From: CAADGV01 sp040290295
Lineage (GTDB): Bacteria > Bacteroidota > Ignavibacteria > UBA10030 > UBA6906
DNA: 64,000 nt
Assembly: GCA_040290295.1 (NCBI GenBank)
Contig: PSMW01000011.1
Location: 40,616-104,615, forward strand
Reading direction: 5' to 3'
Each line of letters begins with the position of its first letter. Position 1 is the stretch's first letter. The position numbers were made by a program, and so were the translations under genes. Of this stretch, positions 8,755-17,457 are shown one piece after another. A model generated the notes under the pieces. The model ran no database searches. It was given only the letters and a program-made list of their open reading frames with translations, and had not been told where the DNA came from.

Positions 8755-8776
8755 AAGCGACCTGCCTGCTGATGCA

Positions 8777-8800
8777 CAAGGGACCATCACTGGTCCCTTG
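8777..8800 (+). terminator. Rho-independent terminator after the globin gene
   Basis: A perfect 10-bp stem (CAAGGGACCA / TGGTCCCTTG) with loop TCAC, then TTGCGTTT; 22 bases after the stop codon. Confidence 0.8.
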
Positions 8801-8945
8801 TTGCGTTTGAGAGGCTGACTTCTCCATACGTCGAACGTACCAGCCGAAACGAGAACCGAGGCCGACCAACTCGCCCTCGGCTGTCACGGCTTACGCGCGT
8901 CGATCGAGTGTTGTGATAGGCGGGCAGAAGAGGACACTTTGAGCC

Positions 8946-9315
8946 GCAAATTCCAATACTCTGGCTATCGCAAGTTCCAAACCTCAAGCTCCAACACTGT
9001 TAGTCTCAACTTTGCTTCCCTTCTCACATACCCGACGATTTCGCAACGCGCAGATTTGGTTTGCGCGCGTGAACAGTGTCATGCTGAGCGTTGCTTCTCA
9101 AACGCGAAGCATCCATAACCACAGCTCTGCGTCGAACATATGCCGAGGTTGTCTATGAAGGAGGTTTCGACTCCGTTCCGCTTCACTACGCTCAAGCTGA
9201 CGTGTGATACTGGTGTTCGTCACCCTGAGCGCAGCGAAGGGGAGTCGAAGGGTGACGGGCGCACGGAGGCGCGAATTCCAAATCTCAAGCTCCAAGCTCC
9301 AACAGGTGGAACCCC
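8946..9315 (+). repeat. Composite dispersed intergenic repeat, copy A
   Basis: Non-coding block whose parts reappear in the same order, inverted, at 53300-53682. Shared parts in order: an AAATTCCAA...CAAGCTCCAACA segment (8947-8998), a GCGCAGATTTGGTTTGCGCGCG segment to GTCATGC (9042-9084; identical over TTTGGTTTGCGCGCG), GTTGCTTCTCAAACGCGAAG (9089-9108, exact in both), a GGTTTCGACT...ACTACGCTCAA segment (9154-9201), a hairpin (GTCACCCT 9219-9226 / AGGGTGAC 9249-9256), and a closing CGGAGGC...ATTCCAA segment (9264-9300). No ORF in it is conserved between copies. The flanking 8801-8945 holds nothing I can identify. Confidence 0.8.
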
Positions 9316-9396
9316 AATCGCGAGTTTCTTTCGTTATGCTCTTTCGTTACAAACGAGCGTGGATGGATTGTAGAAGCTCAGCGGTTGCGTGCGTTA

Positions 9397-9523
9397 GGTG
9401 CCCTGAGGGTGGCGCCGCTTTGCAAGCGCCAGTGCCGCTGCTGCTTTACTTGCAGCGGCACCGAAGCGACAGCGTAGCCCGTAGGGCACCGACCCCCGCC
9501 GTTGGCGAGGAGAAGGCGGGGGG
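9397..9523. other. Nested-hairpin structured element upstream of the RRM gene
   Basis: An outer 8-bp stem (GGTGCCCT 9397-9404 / AGGGCACC 9483-9490) encloses two arms: GGCGC 9411-9415 / GCGCC 9426-9430, and a perfect 10-bp stem GTGCCGCTGC 9432-9441 / GCAGCGGCAC 9452-9461. A third arm follows directly: CCCCCGCC 9493-9500 / GGCGGGGG 9515-9522. Together they can fold as a multi-branch structure of about 125 bases, ending 160 bases before the RRM gene. It could be an RNA leader, a small RNA or a DNA-level REP-type element; the function is unknown. Confidence 0.6.
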
Positions 9524-9686
9524 AACGCCCAACTCATCATGCCCAACGTGGTTGTTCGAGAAGAGAATTCAAGTTGGTCCCGCTTGGCACGGAGTGATCG
9601 GCCTGACAAAGGATACGCCCCGCGGGAGTTGAGTTCTCTGCCGCAATTGCTTAGCTTGAACTCACAAAATGGGAGGAGAGCCATTC

Positions 9687-10052
9687 ATGCAGATCTATGT
9701 TGGAAATTTGCCGGCGGAAGTAACGGACGAGCAACTAAAGGAGATGTTTGCAGCGTATGGAACGGTGCGGGCGGCATCGATCGGGAAGAACAAGAAGATG
9801 GGCGCATCGGAAGGGTATGGCTTCGTGGAGATGCCGGTGAAGGCGGAGGCGCGTGCTGCTATCGAAGCACTGCGTGGCAAGGAAGTGCAGGGCAAGGTGC
9901 TGCGCGTGCGTGCCCTGAAACCCGGCGATGAGTTTCATCAACTTGCACACACACTTCACGCGACCTCTCAAAAAAGTCCGAGAGGTTTCAGTCCGGCGAA
10001 ACAGCCGCGCGCGATGGGAGCTATTCGTCGCGGAGGCCAACGCGGGACGTGA
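9687..10052 (+). CDS. RRM-domain RNA-binding protein
   Basis: 121 residues from ATG 9687, preceded by a strong GGGAGGAG site (9671-9678). Residues 1-75 are a single RNA-recognition motif: RNP2 MQIYVGNL at the N-terminus and RNP1 EGYGFVEM at about residues 46-53, with the two helices between (DEQLKEMFAAYG, AEARAAIEALRG). The tail is basic and low complexity (SPRGFSPAKQPRAMG, RRGGQRGT), as in cyanobacterial and Bacteroidota Rbp proteins, where glycine- or arginine-rich tails are common. Likely binds RNA in post-transcriptional control or cold response. The structured element upstream could be its own regulatory leader. 10053-10292 holds nothing I can identify. Confidence 0.88.
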   Translation: MQIYVGNLPAEVTDEQLKEMFAAYGTVRAASIGKNKKMGASEGYGFVEMPVKAEARAAIEALRGKEVQGKVLRVRALKPGDEFHQLAHTLHATSQKSPRGFSPAKQPRAMGAIRRGGQRGT

Positions 10053-10292
10053 AGTGCCTGCCGATGCGGACGACATTGCCGACCACTCGTCGTTGCGCGC
10101 GGCATCATCGACGGCGCACAGGGAACCCCTCTTACGTTTGTCGCTTCGTCCGAATCGGTGGCGAAGCGTATCTCCATCGTCGAGGTCGATGGATCAAAGC
10201 CTATCTCGTTAGTTCAACAGCACACATGTCTATTCCCTTGTGATTTATGTCCGCTCCTTCTACTCTCATAAAAGTATAACACGTCTGCTTTT

Positions 10293-11999
10293 ATGCTCGA
10301 CTCACCCGCACTCCGCCGCATGACGAAGCTGCGCTTGGTCATGGTTTCGTTGTTCATCGCTGCAGCGACTCTGATGACGTTCGTGAACGCTGTGAATGCC
10401 GACTTCGTCAATTGGGACGACGATGTGTACGTTACGGAAAATCCCTTTATCCAAAACTTCTCGAGAGACACGCTTGCCCTCATTTTTTCCAAAACCTATT
10501 ACTACGCGTGGACTCCTCTCACGCTGCTCTCGCACGCCGCCGATATTGCGCTGTGGGGGATGAACCCGCGCGGACATCACCTCACCAACGTCGTGCTCCA
10601 CGTCCTGAATGCCGTTGCGCTGTTTTGGGTGGGATTGCTATTCTTCGTCATGGTGTATGACGCGCATCCGTCGGGGCGATCGTTTCTCGATCGCATGAGT
10701 GGAGCGGTCATTGTTGGTGCCGCTAGTGCAGCGCTCCTCTTTGCCGTGCATCCGTTGCGAGTCGAGCCGGTTGCGTGGGTGTCGGGAAGAAAAGATGTGC
10801 TGTGCTTGTTCTTCCTCCTTCCCGCGTTTGGTTCCTACCTTTTGTGGCGCTTCAAGGATGCGGAGGGTGCGCTTTTCGCGACGCATATCTTCTTCGTTCT
10901 GGCGCTCCTGAGCAAGCCCACGGCGTTGGTCTTTCCGCTCGTGCTGGTTCTTGTCGATGCATGGTGGTTGAGTGATCGGAAGGAGAAGCAGAACATGCTC
11001 AACCTCGTGGTTGAAGGTAAGCTGTTGCTCTTCTTGATGAGTATCGCTGTCGGTGTCATCACGTTCGTCGCTGCGGGACGCGGCTCGGTGAATGTGGTTG
11101 CCGAGCTGAATCTCCTCGAACGTTTCTTTCTTCCCTCCTACGCCTTGATGTTCTACGTGTGGAAGACCGTCGCGCCGATTGCTCTTTCTCCCATCTATCC
11201 CGAAGTCCCGCGCGCGTTTCTCTACTTTTCTGCGGTGGGCTTTGTTGTCGTGACGTATGGATGTTTGACGGCGATCGGTAAACGATGGACAGGTCCTGCG
11301 CTCGCGTTCTTCACGTTCGTCCTTGCCGTGTTGCCGGTGTTTCTGGGTCTCGCTTCCGGTGTCCAGCCTCTTGCCGATCGTTACACCTATATCTCGACGG
11401 TCAGTTTGTTCTTGTTCGTCGGAGGTTGTGTACTGTGGTTGTGGCGAACCTCGGCAGCATCGCCGGCGAAATGGTATCGACGCGGGGCGATGGTGTCGGT
11501 GCTGTTGGTTGTGTGGGGACTCGGAGCGTACCGTACGATTCGCCATACCGCGATGTGGAACAACAGCATCGCGCTTTGGTCGCATGCAGTTCGCTACGCG
11601 CCGCAGAGTGCAGAAGAGTACGCCGAGCGAGGTTCCTACATCAAACCCACCTATGCCGACGCATTCATCAATCTCGGTACCGCCTACTACGATGCCGGTG
11701 ACCGTGGCAAAGCCGTCGAGCAGTTTCGGCGCATTCTGCATCTCGATCCATGCAACGCCGACGCTCATTACAACCTTGGCACGCTTGTCTATGAGCAGGG
11801 CGATCCGGAAGCATCGAAGCAATGGTTCGATCAGGCAATACGATGCGACTCGACGTACGCGAAAGCCTTTTACAATCTTGGTATCCTCTACGCGAAGCGC
11901 GACAGCACCTTGCAAGCGCTGGATATGTTTCAGCGAGCTGCGCGGCTTGGTATGGTCGAAGCGCGGCGCATACTGAGTGCACGTGGCTATGGGTGGTGA
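10293..11999 (+). CDS. GT-C-like membrane protein with C-terminal TPR repeats
   Basis: 568 residues (ATG 10320 is an alternative start). About eleven TM segments are followed by three tetratricopeptide units at roughly 448-551 (ADAFINLGTAYYDAGDRGKA, ADAHYNLGTLVYEQGDPEAS, AKAFYNLGILYAKRDSTLQA). The first periplasmic loop carries FVNWDDDVYVTENPFI, the acidic motif of GT-C glycosyltransferases of the PMT/TMTC type, and later HPLRVEPVAWVSGRKDVL, also typical of TMTC-like proteins. The likely role is protein O-glycosylation using a polyprenyl-linked sugar, with the TPRs binding substrate; that is inference from architecture. Confidence 0.8.
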   Translation: MLDSPALRRMTKLRLVMVSLFIAAATLMTFVNAVNADFVNWDDDVYVTENPFIQNFSRDTLALIFSKTYYYAWTPLTLLSHAADIALWGMNPRGHHLTNVVLHVLNAVALFWVGLLFFVMVYDAHPSGRSFLDRMSGAVIVGAASAALLFAVHPLRVEPVAWVSGRKDVLCLFFLLPAFGSYLLWRFKDAEGALFATHIFFVLALLSKPTALVFPLVLVLVDAWWLSDRKEKQNMLNLVVEGKLLLFLMSIAVGVITFVAAGRGSVNVVAELNLLERFFLPSYALMFYVWKTVAPIALSPIYPEVPRAFLYFSAVGFVVVTYGCLTAIGKRWTGPALAFFTFVLAVLPVFLGLASGVQPLADRYTYISTVSLFLFVGGCVLWLWRTSAASPAKWYRRGAMVSVLLVVWGLGAYRTIRHTAMWNNSIALWSHAVRYAPQSAEEYAERGSYIKPTYADAFINLGTAYYDAGDRGKAVEQFRRILHLDPCNADAHYNLGTLVYEQGDPEASKQWFDQAIRCDSTYAKAFYNLGILYAKRDSTLQALDMFQRAARLGMVEARRILSARGYGW

Positions 12000-12047
12000 A
12001 CTCGTTCACGCTGCCGTAGCGCTTCGTCCGAAGTCTCGGAAGAGATT

Positions 12048-12752
12048 TTATCGATAGGAGATGTCGGGATAGAGCAGCGTGAGGGCGAAATGATGGAGTG
12101 GACGGTACACATATCCAAAGGCTTGCCATGCGATCAATAATCCGAGCAGCGCGAACGCTGATCGATGCAGGAGGCTGAGGTATCGCTGTCCGAGTCGTTC
12201 GCTCATGAGGAGCGGGGCTACGCTGCTGCCGTCGAGCGGCGGAACGGGCAGAAGGTTGAACGCGAAGAGGAGAAGATTCAGAGAGAAGAAGACGCTGAAG
12301 ATCGTTGCGATATGCACCCCCACGGTTCCGCTTTGTGCTTCGGCAAGATGCATGAACGTGATCCGCTCCGGGGGTGCGAAGATCTCGAATGCGATACCCG
12401 CCCGAATCATCATGCCTGCACCTACCACCAACAAGAGGTTTGCAACCGGTCCGGCAAGCGACATGATCGCTGCACGTCGTGGATAGCGAAACGCCCACTG
12501 CGGATTGTAGGGCGCACTTGCCCATCCCATCATCCAACCGCTCAAGAAAAACGAGAGCACCGGCATGATAACGGTCCCGAACGGCTCCCGACGAATATGT
12601 GGCAAGGGGTTGAGCGTGACTTGCCCGCCGAGGTACGCTGTATTGTCTCCCATTTTCCAAGCGGTGAATGCATGTGCTGCTTCATGCAACGTAGTGGAGA
12701 AGAGAAACACGACATACCACACTAATCCGTCGGCGAGAAGTTCAGGCGTCAT
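12048..12752 (-). CDS. Site-2 protease (M50) family membrane metalloprotease
   Basis: 234 residues. The zinc motif HEAAH is at about residues 23-27 inside the first TM segment (FSTTLHEAAHAFTAW), and the third ligand lies in the C-terminal NLLPVPPLDGSSV (about 165-177). This short form without PDZ domain belongs to the M50B/FtsH-unrelated 'site-2 protease family' found in most bacteria. Such proteases cut TM segments, for example anti-sigma factors; no partner is encoded here. It is convergent with the TPR gene, 48 bases apart. Confidence 0.9.
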   Translation of the reverse strand: MTPELLADGLVWYVVFLFSTTLHEAAHAFTAWKMGDNTAYLGGQVTLNPLPHIRREPFGTVIMPVLSFFLSGWMMGWASAPYNPQWAFRYPRRAAIMSLAGPVANLLLVVGAGMMIRAGIAFEIFAPPERITFMHLAEAQSGTVGVHIATIFSVFFSLNLLLFAFNLLPVPPLDGSSVAPLLMSERLGQRYLSLLHRSAFALLGLLIAWQAFGYVYRPLHHFALTLLYPDISYR

Positions 12753-12816
12753 GATGTGGTGGATGGCGTGTTAGTATGGGTTGAAGATTTCGATGCTGGT
12801 ACATGAAGAAGATCCT

Positions 12817-13485
12817 TCACCTCGTTCCGTCCCATTCTGCATAAAACTCTCTCAGAAACTCCTCCATGAACGCGTGCCGCCGTTCGGCAATTGCTCGTGC
12901 TGTAGCCGTGTTCATCGTGTCCTTCAAGAGCAAGAGCTTTTCGAAGAAATGGTTGATGGTCGTGCCGGAACCGTTCTTGTACTGCTCGAAGGTTGCGTGG
13001 TACACAGGCAGGACGGCGGGATTGTGGATCTCACGTCGGCGGAATCCTCCATATGCAAAAGCTCGCGCAATGCCGATGGCACCGAGTGCGTCGAGGCGAT
13101 CGGCATCTTGAACAACCATGCCTTCCTTGGTGCTCATCGAGCTTTGCACGCCTGCACCTTTGAACGACAGGTGCACGATGATGTCGCACACGTGCGCGAT
13201 CGTCTGACCGTCCACGCCGATGTGTTCGAGCCAGTGTCTTGCCTCGTGTGGTCCGGCGCTTTCATCGCCGCCGGCGAACTTCCAGTCTGCAATGTCGTGG
13301 AGGAGCGCAGCAAGCTCCACGACGAGCACATCGGCAGCCTCGCTCTCGGCGATATGGACGGCAGTCTTCCAGACTCGCTCGGTGTGAAACCAGTCGTGGC
13401 CCGTTCCTTCACCACTGAGCTTGCCCTTCACGAATGCTACAGTTTGCTCGATGGCGTGAGATGATGCTGTGGGCATGAGATGCAT
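12817..13485 (-). CDS. HD-domain phosphohydrolase (YedJ-like)
   Basis: 222 residues. Metal-binding residues of the HD superfamily are visible: GHDWFHTERVW (His near residue 33), ALLHDIAD with the HD pair (about 62-63) and QDADRLDALGAIG (about 126). The arrangement, including the KEGMVVQDADRLDALGA segment, matches the E. coli YedJ group, putative nucleotide or phosphate-ester hydrolases of unknown substrate. Met4 is an alternative start. The ORF lies 65 bases upstream (in transcription sense) of the M50 gene. Confidence 0.88.
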   Translation of the reverse strand: MHLMPTASSHAIEQTVAFVKGKLSGEGTGHDWFHTERVWKTAVHIAESEAADVLVVELAALLHDIADWKFAGGDESAGPHEARHWLEHIGVDGQTIAHVCDIIVHLSFKGAGVQSSMSTKEGMVVQDADRLDALGAIGIARAFAYGGFRRREIHNPAVLPVYHATFEQYKNGSGTTINHFFEKLLLLKDTMNTATARAIAERRHAFMEEFLREFYAEWDGTR

Positions 13486-13500
13486 GGCTTCATTGAATGA

Positions 13501-15153
13501 TTACCGCAACGGCATCGTGCGGAACAATTGCTTCCGCTTTGCTTTGATGGTTTTCTTGTCGTAGAAACTTGCAGCCCAAGCGTCTGTGGTGAGAAGGTGG
13601 ATCGGATTGCGTCGCGTGCCTCCGGATTTCTGTGTTGCGCGCTGAACCACGGTACGCGTGTAGTAATGATTGAAGACGCGAACGAATTCGGTCAGATACA
13701 CATCGGCAACCCGCTTGTCGCCGCGGATGATGATTGTGTTCTCATCATTGCTGAGAAGCGAATTGCGGCTGAAGTTCGCTGAGCCGGTAATCGTCAGCGG
13801 CTCCCGCCCGAGCGGATCGATCAAGAGAAATTTGTTGTGTACGAAGTCGGTCCCTGCCTTGAAGAGTTTTCCCGCGCTGGTCTCTTGCAGCCAATCGAAA
13901 AGCGAATCGGCAACATATCCTCCATAGGCGATCACCGTGTCGGTGTCGTTCGTTTCCAGTTTGGTCTGGTCGGTCTTCCGGTCGATCAACACATACTTTA
14001 GATGGTCGGTATCTTTCAGCAGCGCTGCTTTGAGGCGTGCATCGAACGAAAAGGGAAACGTGCCGCATACCAATCCTTGAGCGCGGTCCAACAGATCGGC
14101 GTACGTTTGCAGCATGGTCGATGAGGGCCGCGGGCTGAAAACGGACGTCATGCCGATCGACACTTGCCGGGAATCGACGTCCGGTTGAAGGTGCACGGTC
14201 GTGGACTTTACTGTTGCTGCTGGAGGATCGGTGGCGAGCGTGTTCCAGTACGTCAGGAACTGTTGCGCGATGTGTTGGTCGTTCACGATGTGCCCTTCGT
14301 TGCACTGGCCGAAGATGCCCTTCTCGGTGATATTGGTGGAGCCTGTCCAGACAGCGAGAGGCTTGCCGTGCTTGAGGAGAATGATGAATTTGTTGTGAGC
14401 GATCTTTTTTGGCTCGCGCTTGCGAGGGATGCACAACGTCTTCAAGCCTGCTTTCGTTATCGCTGCTTCGTTCTTCGAGCGTTGCTTGCGCGCATCGCAC
14501 ACGATCCGCACATCAGCGCCGCGCAAGTGCGCCTGCTTGAACGCCTGCAACACTTCATCGTACACGAACTCGTACACCGCGCCGCGCAAGGCGAACGATG
14601 CGTCGGCAGCGCGTCCGATGAATGCCAACATCGCTTCCTTCAGTCCGCGGGAAAGCCACGTGAGCGCAGCCTCTCGCTCCTTGGCGGACATCTGATCGGG
14701 CCGGCGATTGCCGAACCGCCGTGCATACGCCAAGCTTCCGGCAACGCCGCGATTGAAGAACACCGAATGCACGGGTCCGTACTCGATTTCCGTTCGCACA
14801 GTCACCGAACACGGCGTGCCGTAGCGTAAGTATTTCGGCTTGCCGTACACGGGAATAAGTGTGTACGTATAACGGTGCGCAGGCTTGGCGGTGAAATCTT
14901 CCCAGAAAAACGATTGGACGGGATGCTCACGAGTGCTGAAAAGCTCACCCGGCTTCTGACCCCCGGCAGTTTCCGCGAAGTACTTGAAGCCTTTGAGAAA
15001 ATACTTCTCGTGTTCAGTATGATCTTCGCGTTCGATGGCGAAACCTAACAGCCCCTTCGTCAGCGAGCGGGTCATGTGGATCGAGAGGATCACGACGTAC
15101 GTCCCCGTTACGACACTGACTTCGATGCCGGCGTGCGACTTCCTGAAGCGCAT
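13501..15153 (-). CDS. Phospholipase D-like protein with two HKD motifs
   Basis: 550 residues; start ATG 15153 has AAGGAG six bases before it. Residues 60-180 form a beta-rich region unique to this group. Two PLD half-sites follow: AHNKFIILLKHGKPLAVWTG (about 252), where the Asp of HxKxxxxD is replaced by Leu, and VHNKFLLIDPLGREPLTITG (about 440), which is complete. Each is followed by the GS(T/A)N motif. Members act as phosphodiesterases on lipid or nucleic acid. The intact second site and the degenerate first may still form one composite active site. Function of the N-terminal part is unknown. Confidence 0.82.
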   Translation of the reverse strand: MRFRKSHAGIEVSVVTGTYVVILSIHMTRSLTKGLLGFAIEREDHTEHEKYFLKGFKYFAETAGGQKPGELFSTREHPVQSFFWEDFTAKPAHRYTYTLIPVYGKPKYLRYGTPCSVTVRTEIEYGPVHSVFFNRGVAGSLAYARRFGNRRPDQMSAKEREAALTWLSRGLKEAMLAFIGRAADASFALRGAVYEFVYDEVLQAFKQAHLRGADVRIVCDARKQRSKNEAAITKAGLKTLCIPRKREPKKIAHNKFIILLKHGKPLAVWTGSTNITEKGIFGQCNEGHIVNDQHIAQQFLTYWNTLATDPPAATVKSTTVHLQPDVDSRQVSIGMTSVFSPRPSSTMLQTYADLLDRAQGLVCGTFPFSFDARLKAALLKDTDHLKYVLIDRKTDQTKLETNDTDTVIAYGGYVADSLFDWLQETSAGKLFKAGTDFVHNKFLLIDPLGREPLTITGSANFSRNSLLSNDENTIIIRGDKRVADVYLTEFVRVFNHYYTRTVVQRATQKSGGTRRNPIHLLTTDAWAASFYDKKTIKAKRKQLFRTMPLR

Positions 15154-15201
15154 GCTGTTCTCCTTTCTCTCTCGATGAAGTAGCCCGTGCAGGCGTCCTG
15201 C

Positions 15202-16644
15202 CTACATCACCTTTTCGACTTCGATGAAGTTCGTCGAGCCGCGCGCAAAGAACGGCTGCCCTGCGAGCAGCACCATGTATTCGCCGCGTCGAATCAATCC
15301 GAGGTTTAAGAGTTTTTCTTGTATCTGCCGGACGGCTTTGTCGGAGTCTTCTTCGAGTGATTCGACGACGATGCCGTGCACGCCCCAAATGAGATTGAGA
15401 CGGCGAAGAATTTTTGCTCGGTCGGTGATGGCAAGGATACGCGTGCGTGGGCGATAGCGAGACAAGACGCTCGCGGTTTCGCCCGAATGCGTCACACAGA
15501 CGATCGCTGCGGCGTTCATCTGCTCGGCAAGCACGCACGCGGCGCGACCGAGCGCATCATGGCGACTGCTCACGCCCGATGGCGTGTGGTTCAAGAGACG
15601 CTGTGTGCCGAGATGCTCCTGTTCCACTTTTCGAATGATGCGATCCATGATCTGCACAGCCTCGAGAGGATACTTGCCCACGGACGTTTCGCCGCTGAGC
15701 ATCACGGCATCGGCACCGTCCAGGACACCGTTGGCAACATCGTTGGCTTCGGCACGGGTGGGAGTGGGACTGTTGATCATAGACTCCAGCATCTGTGTCG
15801 CAATGATGACCGGCTTGCCGGCAGCGTTGCACTTCCGAATAATTTTCTTTTGCAACATCGGAACGTCTTCGGGCGGCAACTCGACCCCGAGATCGCCGCG
15901 GGCAATCATGATAGCATCTGCTTCGGCGATAATCTCGTCGATGTTCGCGATCGCTTGCGGCTTTTCGATCTTCGCGACGATCGGTAAGAAGCGGCTCTTC
16001 TCGATTCCCTCGATAATCGCTTTGCGCAACTGCCGAATATCGTCTGCTGTGCGCACGAACGACAACGCCACGTAGTCGATGTCGTGTTTGATCCCGAACT
16101 CCAAATCCTGAATATCTTTCGCCGTCAACGACGGAGTGCTCACCGCGACGTTCGGCAGATTGATGCCCTTGTGCGCCGACAGTGTTCCACCGATGATGAC
16201 TTCGGTGTGCACGTCGTTGCCGCGGACCTCGAGCACGCGTACGCGCAGCTTTCCATCATCCAACAAAATCATATCGCCGGGTCGAACATCGCGGGTCAAG
16301 TTCGCGTACGTGGTGGAGACCTTCGATCGATCGCCCATGATGGACTCGGTGGTGATCGTGAAGTGATCGCCTTGATGGAGTTCGACAAACGGAACGTTGA
16401 AATCGCCAATACGAATTTTTGGACCCTGCAGGTCTTGCAGCACCGTGATGAACTCTCCCGTGCGCTGCGCAGCTTCTTGAATATTGGCAAAGGCGCGGAG
16501 GTGATCCTCGTAGGTTCCGTGCGAGAAATTCAATCGCATGACATCGGCGCCTGAACGGACGAGTTGAACGATCATCTCGACAGTGTTTGTCGAGGGTCCG
16601 AGCGTGCAAACGATCTTGGTATTGTTGTGTCGGGTCAGACGCAT
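15202..16644 (-). CDS. pyk: Pyruvate kinase
   Basis: 480 residues, normal length. Converts phosphoenolpyruvate plus ADP to pyruvate plus ATP, the last step of glycolysis. N-terminal KIVCTLGPSTNTVEMIVQLV and RLNFSHGTYEDH (phosphate and Mg2+ binding), the signature ADAIMIARGDLGVELP near residue 237, KPVIIATQMLESM, and the DGADAVMLSGETSVGKYP loop are all present. The C-terminal regulatory domain (from about 345) ends in FIEVEKVM. It lies alone, 48 bases downstream of the PLD-like gene's start. Confidence 0.97.
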   Translation of the reverse strand: MRLTRHNNTKIVCTLGPSTNTVEMIVQLVRSGADVMRLNFSHGTYEDHLRAFANIQEAAQRTGEFITVLQDLQGPKIRIGDFNVPFVELHQGDHFTITTESIMGDRSKVSTTYANLTRDVRPGDMILLDDGKLRVRVLEVRGNDVHTEVIIGGTLSAHKGINLPNVAVSTPSLTAKDIQDLEFGIKHDIDYVALSFVRTADDIRQLRKAIIEGIEKSRFLPIVAKIEKPQAIANIDEIIAEADAIMIARGDLGVELPPEDVPMLQKKIIRKCNAAGKPVIIATQMLESMINSPTPTRAEANDVANGVLDGADAVMLSGETSVGKYPLEAVQIMDRIIRKVEQEHLGTQRLLNHTPSGVSSRHDALGRAACVLAEQMNAAAIVCVTHSGETASVLSRYRPRTRILAITDRAKILRRLNLIWGVHGIVVESLEEDSDKAVRQIQEKLLNLGLIRRGEYMVLLAGQPFFARGSTNFIEVEKVM

Positions 16645-16716
16645 CGCTGGTTGGTGTCGAGTGAATGCACTCCAAAGTATGAAACGAGAAGCGGAGAAAC
16701 AATCTCACACATTGCG

Positions 16717-17457
16717 TCATCGGCGTTCGTGTTCGATCAGGGCAACGAGCGTCGGGAGAATGTCTCCGGCTTTTCCGCGAAGAAACTCGTCGGCATCGGG
16801 CGTGAGAGGTGTCGGCTCGGGATTCACTTCGATGATGTACGCCGCGTTGCGTTTCGCTTCGTACGGCAGCGACGCGGCAGGGTACACAACACCCGACGTT
16901 CCGATCGAGAGGAGCACATCGGCGGAACGGCAGACACGTTCGGCACCTTCCCATTCGTCCTCCGGAAGGAATTCGCCGAACCAGACGACATCGGGCCGAA
17001 TCAACCCGCCGCAGGTACAGCGAGGTACCGACGGTCCTTGTAACACCTGTTCGTTCGTGAATGGCTTGCCACAGTGCATGCAGTAGTTACGCTCGATGTT
17101 GCCGTGAAGCTCGAACACGCGCGTGCTGCCCGCTCGGCGATGCAAGTTGTCGATGTTCTGCGTGATGATCGTGAATGAAGGAAACAGGCGTTCCATTGCC
17201 GCAAGCGCGTAGTGCCCTGCGTTGGGTTGCGCTTCTGCGATGACCTTCTTTCGAGCGGCGTACCATTCCCACACCAGCGCGGGATTACGCATAAAGGCAT
17301 CGAGATTGGCAAGCTCCTCGGGTTTGAATTTGGACCAAATCCCATCGGTGCCGCGGAACGTCGGGACACCGCTCTCGGCGGAAATCCCCGCCCCCGTAAA
17401 GGCAACCACACTCTGAGCGTGCAGCAATGCCGAGCGTGTACGATCGGAACACATCAT
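16717..17457 (-). CDS. cobB: NAD-dependent protein deacylase (sirtuin, class III type)
   Basis: 246 residues from ATG 17457, which overlaps the TGA of the preceding acylase gene by four bases, so the two are translationally coupled. It removes acyl groups from lysine, using NAD+. Motifs: GAGISAESGVPTFRG (NAD binding), TQNIDNLHRRAG, catalytic His in ELHGNIE, zinc cysteines CMHCGKPF and CTCGG (two CxxC-type pairs, the second CxC), and GTSGVVYPAA. The YAAR in EWYAARKKV fits the Tyr-xx-Arg pair of SIRT5-like sirtuins, which prefer succinyl/malonyl groups. The longer frame up to 17544 is not needed. Confidence 0.93.
   Translation of the reverse strand: MMCSDRTRSALLHAQSVVAFTGAGISAESGVPTFRGTDGIWSKFKPEELANLDAFMRNPALVWEWYAARKKVIAEAQPNAGHYALAAMERLFPSFTIITQNIDNLHRRAGSTRVFELHGNIERNYCMHCGKPFTNEQVLQGPSVPRCTCGGLIRPDVVWFGEFLPEDEWEGAERVCRSADVLLSIGTSGVVYPAASLPYEAKRNAAYIIEVNPEPTPLTPDADEFLRGKAGDILPTLVALIEHERR

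Noticed and set aside
9204..9632. 142-codon ORF across the repeat and structured element
   Set aside because: Not conserved in repeat copy B; sequence is that of translated non-coding DNA.
10638..11915. 425-codon minus-strand ORF
   Set aside because: Antisense to the GT-C/TPR gene; no recognisable motif, Arg/Gln-rich as expected of a shadow.
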